Source: JAWOGN01 sp046496815 (GTDB lineage Bacteria; Desulfobacterota; DSM-4660; Desulfatiglandales; Desulfatiglandaceae). From it: 7,434 nt of DNA. Position numbers and translations under genes: made by a program. The notes below the pieces were generated by a model. That model ran no database searches. It was not told where the DNA came from and was given only the letters and a program-made list of their open reading frames with translations. Below are positions 1 to 5,671 of the stretch, one piece after another. The DNA is taken from the NCBI GenBank assembly GCA_046496815.1, contig JAWOGN010000144.1, forward strand, positions 1-7,434, written 5' to 3'. Positions within the stretch are counted from its first letter, which is position 1; each line of letters starts with the position of its first letter.

Positions 1-347
1 GGCCCAACAGACCGCCATAAACCGCGGACAAGCTTGAACGCCCTGTAAGCGGAAAGGTCCGGGCTGACATACATTTCACCGGTAAATCCATATTGTTCGA
101 CAAAGGTGTTTGCCTGGTCCGGGGTTCCGCTTCCGACGGCAACAAGCGCAATGCCTTTTTCCTCCAGCTGTTTCTTGACACCCATAAGGGCAGCGACCTG
201 CTGCCGGGCGAACAGTCAGCCGAAATGACGGAGAAAAGCAAGCAGAACCGGCCTGCTTTGCCAGACAGATTCAAGGTTTACTTCTTCGCCATAACGGTTC
301 ATTACCGTAACGCCGCTTACCCGCGACTTCAAATCATCGTATCGCAT
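1..347 (-). CDS. Peroxiredoxin-like (PRXL2/AhpC-TSA type) selenoprotein, C-terminus cut by window edge
   Basis: Reading from the ATG at 347, 115 codons are visible, interrupted only by a UGA at 216-218 (codon 44). Around it the protein reads FLRHFG-U-LFAR, where PRXL2/AhpC-TSA family proteins carry the catalytic Cys (usually RHFG-CxxC). After it the frame stays family-like: a helix (RQQVAALMGVKKQLEEKG), a strand (IALVAVGSG), then GFTGEMYVSPD and AYRAFKLVRG. A bacterial SECIS hairpin follows the UGA directly, so I read codon 44 as selenocysteine, not a stop. The second Cys of CxxC is Ala47 (UxxA), pointing to a one-selenocysteine peroxidase or reductase. The likely role is cytoplasmic thiol-dependent detoxification of peroxides; the exact substrate is unknown. 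A weak GAGAT ribosome site lies before the ATG. A routine gene caller would start at Met55 (185) and lose the active site. The alternative is a pseudogene with a nonsense mutation, which the SECIS makes less likely. Confidence 0.85.
189..205 (-). promoter_or_regulatory. Bacterial SECIS element (selenocysteine insertion hairpin)
   Basis: On the minus strand, 10 nt after the UGA (216-218), GGCAGC (205-200) pairs perfectly with GCTGCC (194-189) around the five-base loop AGGTC (199-195). The E. coli fdhF SECIS, as I recall it, has an apical AGGUC at nearly the same distance from its UGA, and the GGU is contacted by SelB. Distance, stem length and loop guanines all fit the bacterial type. The hairpin lies inside the coding sequence (codons 48-53), as bacterial SECIS elements do. 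Confidence 0.85.
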
Positions 348-497
348 GATTCACATCTCTTTCTTAGGAACAAGGTTTAAAAAATCGATGCTGTCCGTTT
401 GCATCAGTAGAGCACACTATTATGTTTAAAACAATAATAGCTGCATAATTGCGGCCTTTTTAAAAAATGTAATTAATACCGTTTTGCAATCAAAACC

Positions 498-525
498 AAA
501 ATACAATGCTGCGCCCTTGTGTCAA
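498..525 (-). promoter_or_regulatory. Candidate sigma-70-type promoter driving the selenoprotein gene
   Basis: On the minus strand TTGACA (525-520) is followed after 16 bp by TATTTT (503-498). Transcription would start near 490 and give a leader of about 140 nt before the ATG at 347, containing the 417-440 hairpin. The -35 is perfect and the -10 moderate. An identical pair occurs in repeat copy 2. This is a sequence prediction only. Confidence 0.45.
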
Positions 526-538
526 ACTGCGTTTTTTT

Positions 539-553
539 GAGACAATATGTCTC
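539..553. promoter_or_regulatory. Palindromic operator candidate in repeat copy 1
   Basis: GAGACA-ATA-TGTCTC is a perfect 6-bp inverted repeat with a 3-bp spacer. It ends 13 bp upstream of the leftward -35 (520-525), where an activator could bind. It also sits about 20 bp upstream of a rightward TATAGT (near 564-569), so it could be a shared site between divergent promoters. The binding protein is unknown; it does not look like a PerR or Fur box. Confidence 0.4.
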
Positions 554-596
554 GTGAAACACTTATAGTTTTGGGATGATTGAGTTGTTCATATTT

Positions 597-796
597 GATG
601 GGCTCGTAAAAGTCGGAGCCAGACGGCGCCGTCATAATTGGATCCCAAAGATCTGCTTTTCTCCTTGGGAATCAATGAAGCCTATGCAAAAAGAATCAGG
701 GGGGACTGGATCTTGGGCAACAAGCCAAAAGGAATATGACAAATCATTTCCTTTTGGCTTGTTGCAGTACTGTCCCTTTCCGTAGTGGGTTTTTCA
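597..796. other. Non-coding stretch rich in short palindromes
   Basis: No convincing gene lies here. In order there are: GGCTC/GAGCC arms (601-605, 616-620), a perfect 12-bp palindrome GACGGCGCCGTC (622-633), TCCCAA/TTGGGA arms (643-648, 665-670), and an 18-bp perfect hairpin (717-765). The dense small hairpins suggest a decayed mobile or REP-like non-coding element, or a strongly structured 3' end of the rhodanese transcript. A 69-codon plus-strand frame (576-785) crosses it but lacks a ribosome site and is low-complexity. Confidence 0.5.
717..765. repeat. 18-bp perfect inverted repeat with 13-nt loop
   Basis: Arm 717-734 is the exact reverse complement of 748-765; the loop is 735-747. It lies about 30 bp beyond the stop of the minus-strand rhodanese gene. 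It could therefore stop transcription or protect that mRNA end, although no U-tract follows on either strand. Outside the arms a further GGGAC/GTCCC pair suggests a longer, partly decayed stem. Confidence 0.85.
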
Positions 797-1828
797 CTAC
801 CGTTTGGATACATAATCATAATTCATGATTACGGCATCCCGCAAAAATGTATTGGCTACGTCATTCTGCTCCATTCTGTCAAAAATCATTGAATTGGCCC
901 CAAATTCCAGGCTGCGTGCATCATATCCCAATATACGCAGGTATCCCGAAATGTAGGCACTGGTCTGCCCGGTAAAGCAGTAGAAAACATTCGGTGCATC
1001 CGGGGAGAGGGTCAAAAGATCGTTTTCTTTCTTAAAGGGCTGCGTGGCAGGAGGATAGTTAACTGCTCCGGGGATATGCCCCTGTTCCCTGTAGAGATCA
1101 GAAGGCCAGTAGTTCACGATATAAAAATCGCCGTTTGTATATAAATCATGAAACACTTCGCCATGATCAACCATGACCGGCTCATGGCCTTCAGCAAAAA
1201 GCTTTTCGAGGCGCGCCTCCAGGATTTCTTCCGGATCTGTCTTGCCCGTATTGATGGTCGGCAGCGAAGCCGGTTCATTTTTCGGTGGCGATTCGGTGCG
1301 CACGAATTCCGAGATGCGCTGACTGCTAAGCCTTTTCAGCCATGCGCCCTCTGCAAAAACATACGCCCACGAACTCATGCCCCATTTCAGAGATTTCACG
1401 TTGCCGTAACCGGCTGCCCTGAGCAGGGATGCCAGATAGGCTGTGGACTGACCGTCGCAACTGATTAAAACGATATTTTCATACCCATCAGCATCAATGC
1501 TCTTGACGTGGTCATACAAGTCATCGGGATCAACATGCACAACGCCTTCAATATGTCCCATGGCGAAATCTTCCGGGGAACGCGTATCGATCATATAAAG
1601 CTCATCCGGTCGGGTCAGTATCTCGACCCGCAAGTCCTGGGCGGTTATAACAAAAGAATCCCCTGTATGCAGATAATCGCGTTCATTTTCAAAAAAATCG
1701 AGCAAAACCTGTGCTTCGTTATCAGACGCCGGCCCACTTCCGATATGGGCACATCCTGACGCCATTACGAAGGCCATAACAACAAGCAAACAGGTCCATA
1801 AAAAAGTTCTCCGGATATTTCGAATCAT
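797..1828 (-). CDS. Lipoprotein with two rhodanese-like domains
   Basis: 343 residues. The N-terminus is a lipoprotein signal: basic MIRNIRR, a hydrophobic stretch 8-24, then MASG-C with the lipidated Cys at 26, so the protein should be anchored to a membrane facing the periplasm. Two rhodanese domains follow. Residues about 65-165 hold YMIDTRS (78-84), GHIEG (91-95) and the active loop CDGQSTA with Cys124. Residues about 205-320 hold YIVNYWPSD, GHIPGAVN (250-257) and the loop CFTGQTSA with Cys284. Unusually for tandem rhodaneses, both catalytic Cys are kept. The expected chemistry is persulfide-sulfur transfer; the substrate is unknown. A strong ribosome site (CAGGAGTGG, 1840-1832) fixes the start. 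It lies 139 bp downstream of the catalase gene on the same strand, so it is probably in or next to that oxidative-stress operon. Confidence 0.9.
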   Translation of the reverse strand: MIRNIRRTFLWTCLLVVMAFVMASGCAHIGSGPASDNEAQVLLDFFENERDYLHTGDSFVITAQDLRVEILTRPDELYMIDTRSPEDFAMGHIEGVVHVDPDDLYDHVKSIDADGYENIVLISCDGQSTAYLASLLRAAGYGNVKSLKWGMSSWAYVFAEGAWLKRLSSQRISEFVRTESPPKNEPASLPTINTGKTDPEEILEARLEKLFAEGHEPVMVDHGEVFHDLYTNGDFYIVNYWPSDLYREQGHIPGAVNYPPATQPFKKENDLLTLSPDAPNVFYCFTGQTSAYISGYLRILGYDARSLEFGANSMIFDRMEQNDVANTFLRDAVIMNYDYVSKR

Positions 1829-1893
1829 GTTCCACTCCTGTTTAAAATGGTTTTTGCGGCCATAAATCGATTTTTTTCAACATTTTCAGTGTA

Positions 1894-1899
1894 ATTATA
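1894..1899 (-). promoter_or_regulatory. Possible -10 box upstream of the rhodanese gene
   Basis: The minus strand reads TATAAT here, preceded by TTTG, about 65 bp upstream of the rhodanese start. No good -35 sits 16-18 bp further up (CACAAA is the best), so this may be chance in an AT-rich gap. If real, it would let the gene be expressed apart from the catalase. Confidence 0.28.
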
Positions 1900-1967
1900 C
1901 AAACATGCCAATACCTTTTGTGCCGTGAAGGGATTCTCGTTTCCGATCTCCTCCTTGGTTTTCCGGG

Positions 1968-3422
1968 TCAGCTACCTTTCACGCCTTTGGCGATGCGGTC
2001 GCCGGTTTCCTTGTCTATATTTCGCCAGTATTCAAAGGCACGCTCCAGCACGGGCTCGCTTACACCCTTTTTGAGATGGCCCACGACATTGGACACCAGC
2101 CGATCGCGCGCTGCATCGTCCATGACCTCCCGCACAAGGGTGCCGGGCTGACTAAAGTCGTCATCATCCTTGCGTTTGGTATAGGCGGAGCGAATGAACT
2201 CGCCGCTGGCACTCCATACGGCGTCCTCCGGATAACGCTTGCCATCGGCTTGGGGGCCGCCCTTTGAATTCGGCGCATACACCGGATCGGAGACGTTTTC
2301 AATCCGCATCCTGCCGCCCTTGCTGTAGCTGTTCACCGGCACCTTCGGCCGGTTGACCGGGATCTGCTTGTAATTGACGCCCAGGCGCGCACGATGGGCG
2401 TCAGCATAGGAAACCAGGCGGGCAAGCAGCATCTTGTCCGGGCTTGGACCGATCCCGGGAATAAATGAATTGGGTTCGAATGCCGCCTGCTCGATTTCAG
2501 TGTGAAAATCGCTCGGATTACGGTCCAGCGTCAGGCGGCCGACTTCCTGCAACGGGTAATCCGCATGCGGCCAGACCTTGGTGAGATCAAACGGGTTGAA
2601 CCGGTAAGTTTCCGCATCCTTGAAGGGCATGATCTGGACTTTCAGGGTCCAACTGGGAAAATCCCCCCGTCGGATCGCGTCAGACAGATCCCGCCGGTGG
2701 TAGTCGGCATCCTCACCGGCGATCCGGTCCGCCTCCTCATCGGTGAAAAAATCAATCCCCTGATCGGTTTTGAACTGATACTTAACCCAGAAGCGCTCAC
2801 CGTCGGCATTGACCCACATATACGTGTGGCTTGTGTAGCCATTCATATGCCGATAGGTCTTGGGCACTCCGCGATCCCCCATCAGAATAGTGACCTGGTG
2901 GGCGGTTTCAGGAGACAGGGTCCAGAAATCCCACTGCATGTCGTGGTCCCGCAGGCCCGTATCCGCACGGCGTTTCTGCGAATGGATGAAGTGCTGAAAC
3001 TTCATGGGATCGCGCACGAAGAACACCGGCGTGTTGTTGCCCACCATATCGTAGTTGCCCTCGGTGGTATAAAACTTCAAGGCAAAACCGCGCACATCCC
3101 GCCAGGTATCCGGGCTGCCCGCCTCGCCGGCGACCGTTGAAAAGCGGGCCAGCACGTCGGTCTTCGTGCCCGGTTGGAACACGGCCGCTTTGGTGTAGGC
3201 GCTCACATCATGGGTAACCTCGAAGTGGCCGAACGCGCCCGAACCCTTGGCATGGGGCTGGCGATCCGGAATCATCTCCCGGTTGAAGTTCGCCATCTGC
3301 TCCATGAGGTAATGATCCTGCAGAAGAAGGGGGCCGTCGGGACCTACGGTCAGTGAAAACTCATCACTGGCGACCGGATTTCCGGCATCGTTGGTGGTGG
3401 GTTTGGAATCATCGTTTGTCAT
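1968..3422 (-). CDS. katA: Monofunctional heme catalase (small-subunit type)
   Basis: 484 residues; breaks down hydrogen peroxide to water and oxygen. Family marks in order: distal His57 in PHAKGSGAFGHFEVTHD, the GFALKFYTTEGNYD segment, Asn129 in VGNNTPVFFVRDP, and the proximal signature RLVSYADAHRARLG (335-348) with heme ligand Tyr339 and Arg335. The length suits the small-subunit catalases that lack the C-terminal flavodoxin-like domain. No signal peptide, so cytoplasmic. The frame is open up to 3470, but an AAGGAG site (3435-3430) seven bases before the ATG at 3422 sets the start. It follows perR on the same strand with a 100-bp gap. The gene looks more GC-rich than its AT-rich neighbours, which may reflect transfer. 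The clade assignment is from memory of the motifs. Confidence 0.96.
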   Translation of the reverse strand: MTNDDSKPTTNDAGNPVASDEFSLTVGPDGPLLLQDHYLMEQMANFNREMIPDRQPHAKGSGAFGHFEVTHDVSAYTKAAVFQPGTKTDVLARFSTVAGEAGSPDTWRDVRGFALKFYTTEGNYDMVGNNTPVFFVRDPMKFQHFIHSQKRRADTGLRDHDMQWDFWTLSPETAHQVTILMGDRGVPKTYRHMNGYTSHTYMWVNADGERFWVKYQFKTDQGIDFFTDEEADRIAGEDADYHRRDLSDAIRRGDFPSWTLKVQIMPFKDAETYRFNPFDLTKVWPHADYPLQEVGRLTLDRNPSDFHTEIEQAAFEPNSFIPGIGPSPDKMLLARLVSYADAHRARLGVNYKQIPVNRPKVPVNSYSKGGRMRIENVSDPVYAPNSKGGPQADGKRYPEDAVWSASGEFIRSAYTKRKDDDDFSQPGTLVREVMDDAARDRLVSNVVGHLKKGVSEPVLERAFEYWRNIDKETGDRIAKGVKGS

Positions 3423-3429
3423 TGCATTT

Positions 3430-3435
3430 CTCCTT
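3430..3435 (-). promoter_or_regulatory. Ribosome binding site fixing the catalase start
   Basis: AAGGAG on the minus strand, seven bases upstream of the ATG at 3422. The upstream in-frame ATG at 3470 has no such site, and its extra 16 residues do not look like catalase. Confidence 0.8.
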
Positions 3436-3522
3436 TTGATTATTGGGATGGCAATTGCCCTCCCCGTCATTCAACGCTACAGCCAATCGATTCGAATTAC
3501 GGGCGGCAATATACTTGGTTCT

Positions 3523-3993
3523 CTATGCGTTTCCTTTTTTACTTCCGGCCGGGGATTCTGCTTTTCTGCAGTCCTCGCAAATACCGGAAAAAATCAGTTG
3601 ATGCGTCAGGATGGTAAAATCGGTTTTTCGGACCACCTCCTTTGTCATTTCCTCTACGGATGTCAGCTCCGGATCAGAAATTTTTCTGCACCGGACACAG
3701 ATAACATGGGGATGCGGATAGGGCTTATGGCCGTCGTAACGATTGCTGCCATCGGGAAACCCAAGTTCCAGTACCTCTCCCAGCGACTTGATCAGCACCA
3801 CATTACGGTACACGGTGGCCAGACTCATGGTGGGGTAATCAGCTTTCAGCTGCTCGTATATGTTCTCGACACTCGGATGGCCCTCGCTGTCTGCCAGAAT
3901 TTTAGCGATAGCCAACCGCTGGGGAGTTATCTTGTGACCATTTTCCCTTAGCTTCCCGACAATGGCTTCAAATCGTTTTTCAGCGCACTTCAT
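3523..3993 (-). CDS. perR: Fur-family peroxide-sensing repressor, PerR type
   Basis: 156 residues. The N-terminal winged helix (about 8-85) includes GHKITPQRLAI and the recognition segment TMSLATVYRNV. The dimerisation/metal half follows. Metal residues align with Bacillus PerR: His39, Asp87 (SNRYD), His94 and His96 (PHPH), Asp107. Asp rather than Glu at position 87 is the feature reported to separate PerR from Fur. Two CxxC pairs (Cys99/102 and Cys139/142) would bind structural zinc. In PerR, iron-catalysed oxidation of the metal-site His releases DNA. The start is supported by AGGAAAG (4009-4003) ten bases upstream. It is the first clear gene of the block leading to catalase, so it probably controls both itself and the catalase. 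A Fur-like or Zur-like role is less likely. Confidence 0.88.
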   Translation of the reverse strand: MKCAEKRFEAIVGKLRENGHKITPQRLAIAKILADSEGHPSVENIYEQLKADYPTMSLATVYRNVVLIKSLGEVLELGFPDGSNRYDGHKPYPHPHVICVRCRKISDPELTSVEEMTKEVVRKTDFTILTHQLIFSGICEDCRKAESPAGSKKGNA

Positions 3994-4024
3994 GTTTCTA
4001 TACTTTCCTGTTTTCCGACCAATA

Positions 4025-4038
4025 TTATCAAATGATAA
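4025..4038. promoter_or_regulatory. Probable PerR/Fur-family operator over the perR -10
   Basis: TTATCA-AA-TGATAA is a perfect inverted repeat with a 2-bp centre, AT-rich like Fur and PerR boxes (compare TTATAATnATTATAA in Bacillus). It covers the predicted -10 (4032-4037), where a bound repressor would block polymerase. This suggests self-repression; the binding protein is inferred. Confidence 0.55.
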
Positions 4039-4059
4039 CTGTTCTCATTGGTCTGTCAA
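4032..4059 (-). promoter_or_regulatory. Promoter for perR (and probably the catalase)
   Basis: On the minus strand TTGACA (4059-4054) and TATCAT (4037-4032) are 16 bp apart. This is a perfect -35 and a -10 with one mismatch. Transcription would start near 4025, giving a leader of about 30 nt before the ATG at 3993. Confidence 0.65.
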
Positions 4060-4240
4060 AAAAATTTTAACTCCCCCGGTGTGCTCATGGTCCCGCGGGT
4101 TCAATGACAGTCCCATCATCTTATCGATGCCATCTGATTCAGATTGTTTTGCAAAATAAAGATCCACCGCCACTCCCCAAAAGATTCAATCGCTGATGAG
4201 AAACAGCAGATAGATTTTAACACCCGGACCTTGCCCGTGT

Positions 4241-4339
4241 TCACTGTTTTTCTACGAGACGGGATATGCTGTAAAGGCGACCCAACTCCTTGTTTCTTTC
4301 ACGAAGCGGGCGGGTCTGCGGAAGGTATTCAGGTGTCAT
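4241..4339 (-). pseudogene. Remnant resembling a sensor-kinase linker/GAF start
   Basis: A 32-codon frame from the ATG at 4339 contains LRERNKELGRLYSISRLVEKQ. This closely resembles the coiled linker that precedes a GAF domain in many bacterial sensor histidine kinases (pattern LRERVKEL..LY.ISRL). It stops where such proteins would continue, so if the resemblance is right only a fragment survives. Its start overlaps the end of the upstream membrane ORF by 11 nt across a run of seven A, so one frame-shifted gene is another reading. Recognition is from memory of the pattern, without alignment. Confidence 0.35.
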
Positions 4340-4481
4340 TTTTTTGCGCCTGTCTTGGTGATATCCCTTCGAACCATATCTGCCAATCAATATACATCCC
4401 GACAAAAGAAACGCAGAAAGCCATAACGCCTGCAGCAAATCCGCTTTTATGTTTCACTTTCGGCTTGAACTCCCTGTCCAT
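4329..4481 (-). CDS. Small putative membrane protein, possibly the front of a broken gene
   Basis: 50 residues from the ATG at 4481; the frame is open further up (ATGs at 4505 and 4556). A basic start (MDREFKPKVKHK) precedes one hydrophobic segment (about 14-29, GFAAGVMAFCVSFVGMYI), then DWQIWFEGISPRQAQKNDT. None of the starts has a good ribosome site. Joined through the A7 run with the kinase-linker frame, it would make a short membrane-anchored protein of about 80 residues. It may be a degenerate N-terminus of a sensor kinase or a small real protein read together with the next frame. I do not recognise a family. Confidence 0.35.
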   Translation of the reverse strand: MDREFKPKVKHKSGFAAGVMAFCVSFVGMYIDWQIWFEGISPRQAQKNDT

Positions 4482-4688
4482 AATGGTTATGAGAAGTTTA
4501 TGCATCCTGCTGTTTTTACGGAGACGGCCCTGCCGGTGACAAAAAATCTCCTGCATGGGGTAAAGGGTTAAAAAATCGATGCTGTCCGTTTGCATCAGTA
4601 GAGCACACTATTATGTTTAAAACAATAATAGCTGCATAATTGCGGCCTTTTTAAAAAATGTAATTAATACCGTTTTGCAATCAAAACC

Positions 4689-4716
4689 AAAATACAATGC
4701 TGCGCCCTTGTGTCAA
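4689..4716 (-). promoter_or_regulatory. Leftward promoter-like pair in repeat copy 2
   Basis: Same TTGACA-16 bp-TATTTT as at 498-525. Here it points at the small ORFs at 4241-4481 and, beyond them, perR and catalase. It could give this block the same control as the selenoprotein gene. Confidence 0.4.
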
Positions 4717-4729
4717 ATTGCGTTTTTTT

Positions 4730-4744
4730 GAGACAATATGTCTC
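4730..4744. promoter_or_regulatory. Palindromic operator candidate in repeat copy 2
   Basis: GAGACA-ATA-TGTCTC, identical to 539-553 and in the same position relative to the leftward promoter. Sequence prediction only. Confidence 0.38.
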
Positions 4745-4787
4745 GTGAAACACTTATAGTTTTGGGATGATTGAGTTGTTCATATTT

Positions 4788-5000
4788 TGAAATGTCGATA
4801 AAACCGGCCTGCCAGTAGCCAGTCTTATTCGGCATGTATTTTGCTTTAGTATGTGTGGACGATGATACGGCAATGCAATCACGATACGACACGTATGTCA
4901 GGGGGACAAAAATTCTGGATTATCATTTTCAAGTGGACGCATGGCTTTTGCAACGTTTCGAAAAAGAGCCATTTGTATATGACAGGGAATTCATACGACG
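4788..5000. other. Gap between repeat copy 2 and the helical-protein gene
   Basis: No supported gene. The frame of the downstream gene is open from an ATG at 4834, which would add 60 residues, but there is no ribosome site there. The added part also has no counterpart in the downstream paralogue, so I treat it as leader DNA. A TATATG near 4976-4981 could be a weak -10, without a matching -35. Confidence 0.4.
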
Positions 5001-5006
5001 AGGAGG
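5001..5006 (+). promoter_or_regulatory. Strong ribosome site that sets the start at 5014
   Basis: AGGAGG lies seven bases before the ATG at 5014 and four before the ATG at 5011. The spacing favours 5014, and that start also aligns with the start of the paralogue at 5672. Confidence 0.8.
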
Positions 5007-5013
5007 TTTCATG

Positions 5014-5322
5014 ATGGAAGATGCAACGGTTTACTGCGACAAAATGTATAAGCAACTGATCGGGTTAAAAGCTGGTTTGTATGACGTGATATCGGCAGCT
5101 GAAAATGTGGGGGATGCGACTCATGCGGACCAGGCAAAACAACTGAGATCCTTGGTAGACGGCATTGAGAAAGGTCTGGATGAATTGAAAAACCAATGTC
5201 CTGCGGATTGGAGCCCCAATAAAAAAAGTCTGGATGAAAGCATGGACCGGCTGTCGAAAGCGTTAAATGAAATGGCTGGCCATCTTGACATCTCTGTACC
5301 GGATACTACAGCGTGGATTTGA
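5014..5322 (+). CDS. Small helical stress-like protein, paralogue 1
   Basis: 102 residues, predicted almost wholly helical, with heptad-like stretches about 9-30, 38-60 and 70-92. No signal peptide or membrane span, so cytoplasmic. It is clearly related to the 103-residue protein encoded at 5672-5983: both have a YC pair near the start (Cys8), KA-L-DVIS (19-27), and CPADWSPNKK (62-71). The overall plan (long helix, a Trp near two thirds, a final helix) recalls the sll1863-type stress-response family, but I could not align it and hold that loosely. The two conserved Cys could form a disulfide pinning a helical hairpin. It is followed after 9 bp by the zinc-ribbon gene, so the two are probably co-transcribed. 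Function unknown. Confidence 0.8.
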   Translation: MEDATVYCDKMYKQLIGLKAGLYDVISAAENVGDATHADQAKQLRSLVDGIEKGLDELKNQCPADWSPNKKSLDESMDRLSKALNEMAGHLDISVPDTTAWI

Positions 5323-5331
5323 AATACACAA

Positions 5332-5541
5332 ATGACACAATTTCAATGTCCGAACTGCGGAAGCAAATCGTTTTACATTAAAAACCCTGATGACAAACAT
5401 GGCATCCTGGAGTTTGAATACAGAGACGGGCAAATCTTTTTCGGTTTATGGATAGATGAAAATGATATACCCGAAATAGAAGACGATACGGAGATGTTTT
5501 GCAATGTATGCGCATGGCAAGGGAAATTCCATACCGGGTAA
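5332..5541 (+). CDS. Small zinc-ribbon protein
   Basis: 69 residues. CPNCG (Cys6, Cys9) near the start and CNVCAWQG (Cys57, Cys60) near the end make a four-Cys zinc ribbon. Between them lies an acidic middle (FGLWIDENDIPEIEDDTE). No membrane span. It begins 9 bp after the previous stop with no clear ribosome site, so translation may be coupled to the gene before. Such small ribbons can act as nucleic-acid or protein adaptors; nothing here tells which. It sits between two paralogous helical proteins, which suggests a shared role. Confidence 0.75.
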   Translation: MTQFQCPNCGSKSFYIKNPDDKHGILEFEYRDGQIFFGLWIDENDIPEIEDDTEMFCNVCAWQGKFHTG

Positions 5542-5671
5542 TAGGCTCTTACAGTCTCAACATGACAAGAAAGCCTTTATGAACCCCTGCATGGACAAAA
5601 GGTAAAAGGCAAGAGCGGCAATGGACCAACTTTGCAATCTGAACACATTTCACTAAAAAAGGAGATTTCGC

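Larger units (their letters stand above)
377..596. repeat. 220-bp direct repeat, copy 1
   Basis: Base-for-base match to 4568-4787 with a single difference (C at 527, T at 4718). Identity breaks off sharply at both ends, apart from a few chance matches to the left. The copy is AT-rich with no credible long ORF. It holds an imperfect hairpin (CTATTAT 417-423 with ATAATAG 434-440), a leftward promoter-like pair (498-525) and a GAGACA/TGTCTC palindrome (539-553). It forms the upstream region of the selenoprotein gene starting at 347. It resembles no insertion sequence I recognise: there are no terminal inverted repeats and no transposase. Confidence 0.97.
4568..4787. repeat. 220-bp direct repeat, copy 2
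   Basis: Second copy of 377-596 in the same orientation, offset 4191 bp, 219 of 220 bases identical. On its left is the degenerate small-ORF region leading to perR; on its right is the stretch before the helical stress-like genes. Homologous recombination between the copies would remove everything between them (rhodanese, catalase, perR) as a circle. Confidence 0.97.

Noticed and set aside
216..218. UGA read as a nonsense mutation (pseudogene)
   Set aside because: The codon falls exactly at the catalytic position and a textbook SECIS hairpin follows; the frame beyond is intact to the window edge.
93..380. 95-codon plus-strand frame
   Set aside because: It is antisense to the selenoprotein gene, which shows clear family motifs; the plus frame shows no recognisable fold or ribosome site.
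377..596. Sigma-54 promoter inside the repeat
   Set aside because: A TGG...TTGCA arrangement exists on the minus strand but GG and GC are 8 bp apart instead of 10.
576..785. 69-codon plus-strand frame after repeat copy 1
   Set aside because: It starts inside the repeat, has no ribosome site and crosses the palindrome-rich stretch; composition is not protein-like.
1829..1865. 12-codon frame (ATG at 1865) ending in the ATGA of the rhodanese start
   Set aside because: Overlap suggests coupling, but there is no ribosome site before it and it is too short to judge.
2502..3140. 212-codon plus-strand frame
   Set aside because: Antisense shadow of the catalase gene, caused by its GC-rich codon use.
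3450..3459. Palindrome GGCAATTGCC between perR and catalase
   Set aside because: Only 10 bp, not like a PerR box; could be chance.
3423..3470. N-terminal extension of the catalase
   Set aside because: The internal ATG at 3422 has a strong, well-spaced ribosome site; the extension does not resemble catalase.
4144..4539. 131-codon plus-strand frame
   Set aside because: Cys-rich and low-information, no ribosome site; the minus frames look more protein-like.
4834..5013. 60-residue extension of the first helical protein
   Set aside because: No ribosome site at 4834, and the paralogue aligns from the start at 5014.
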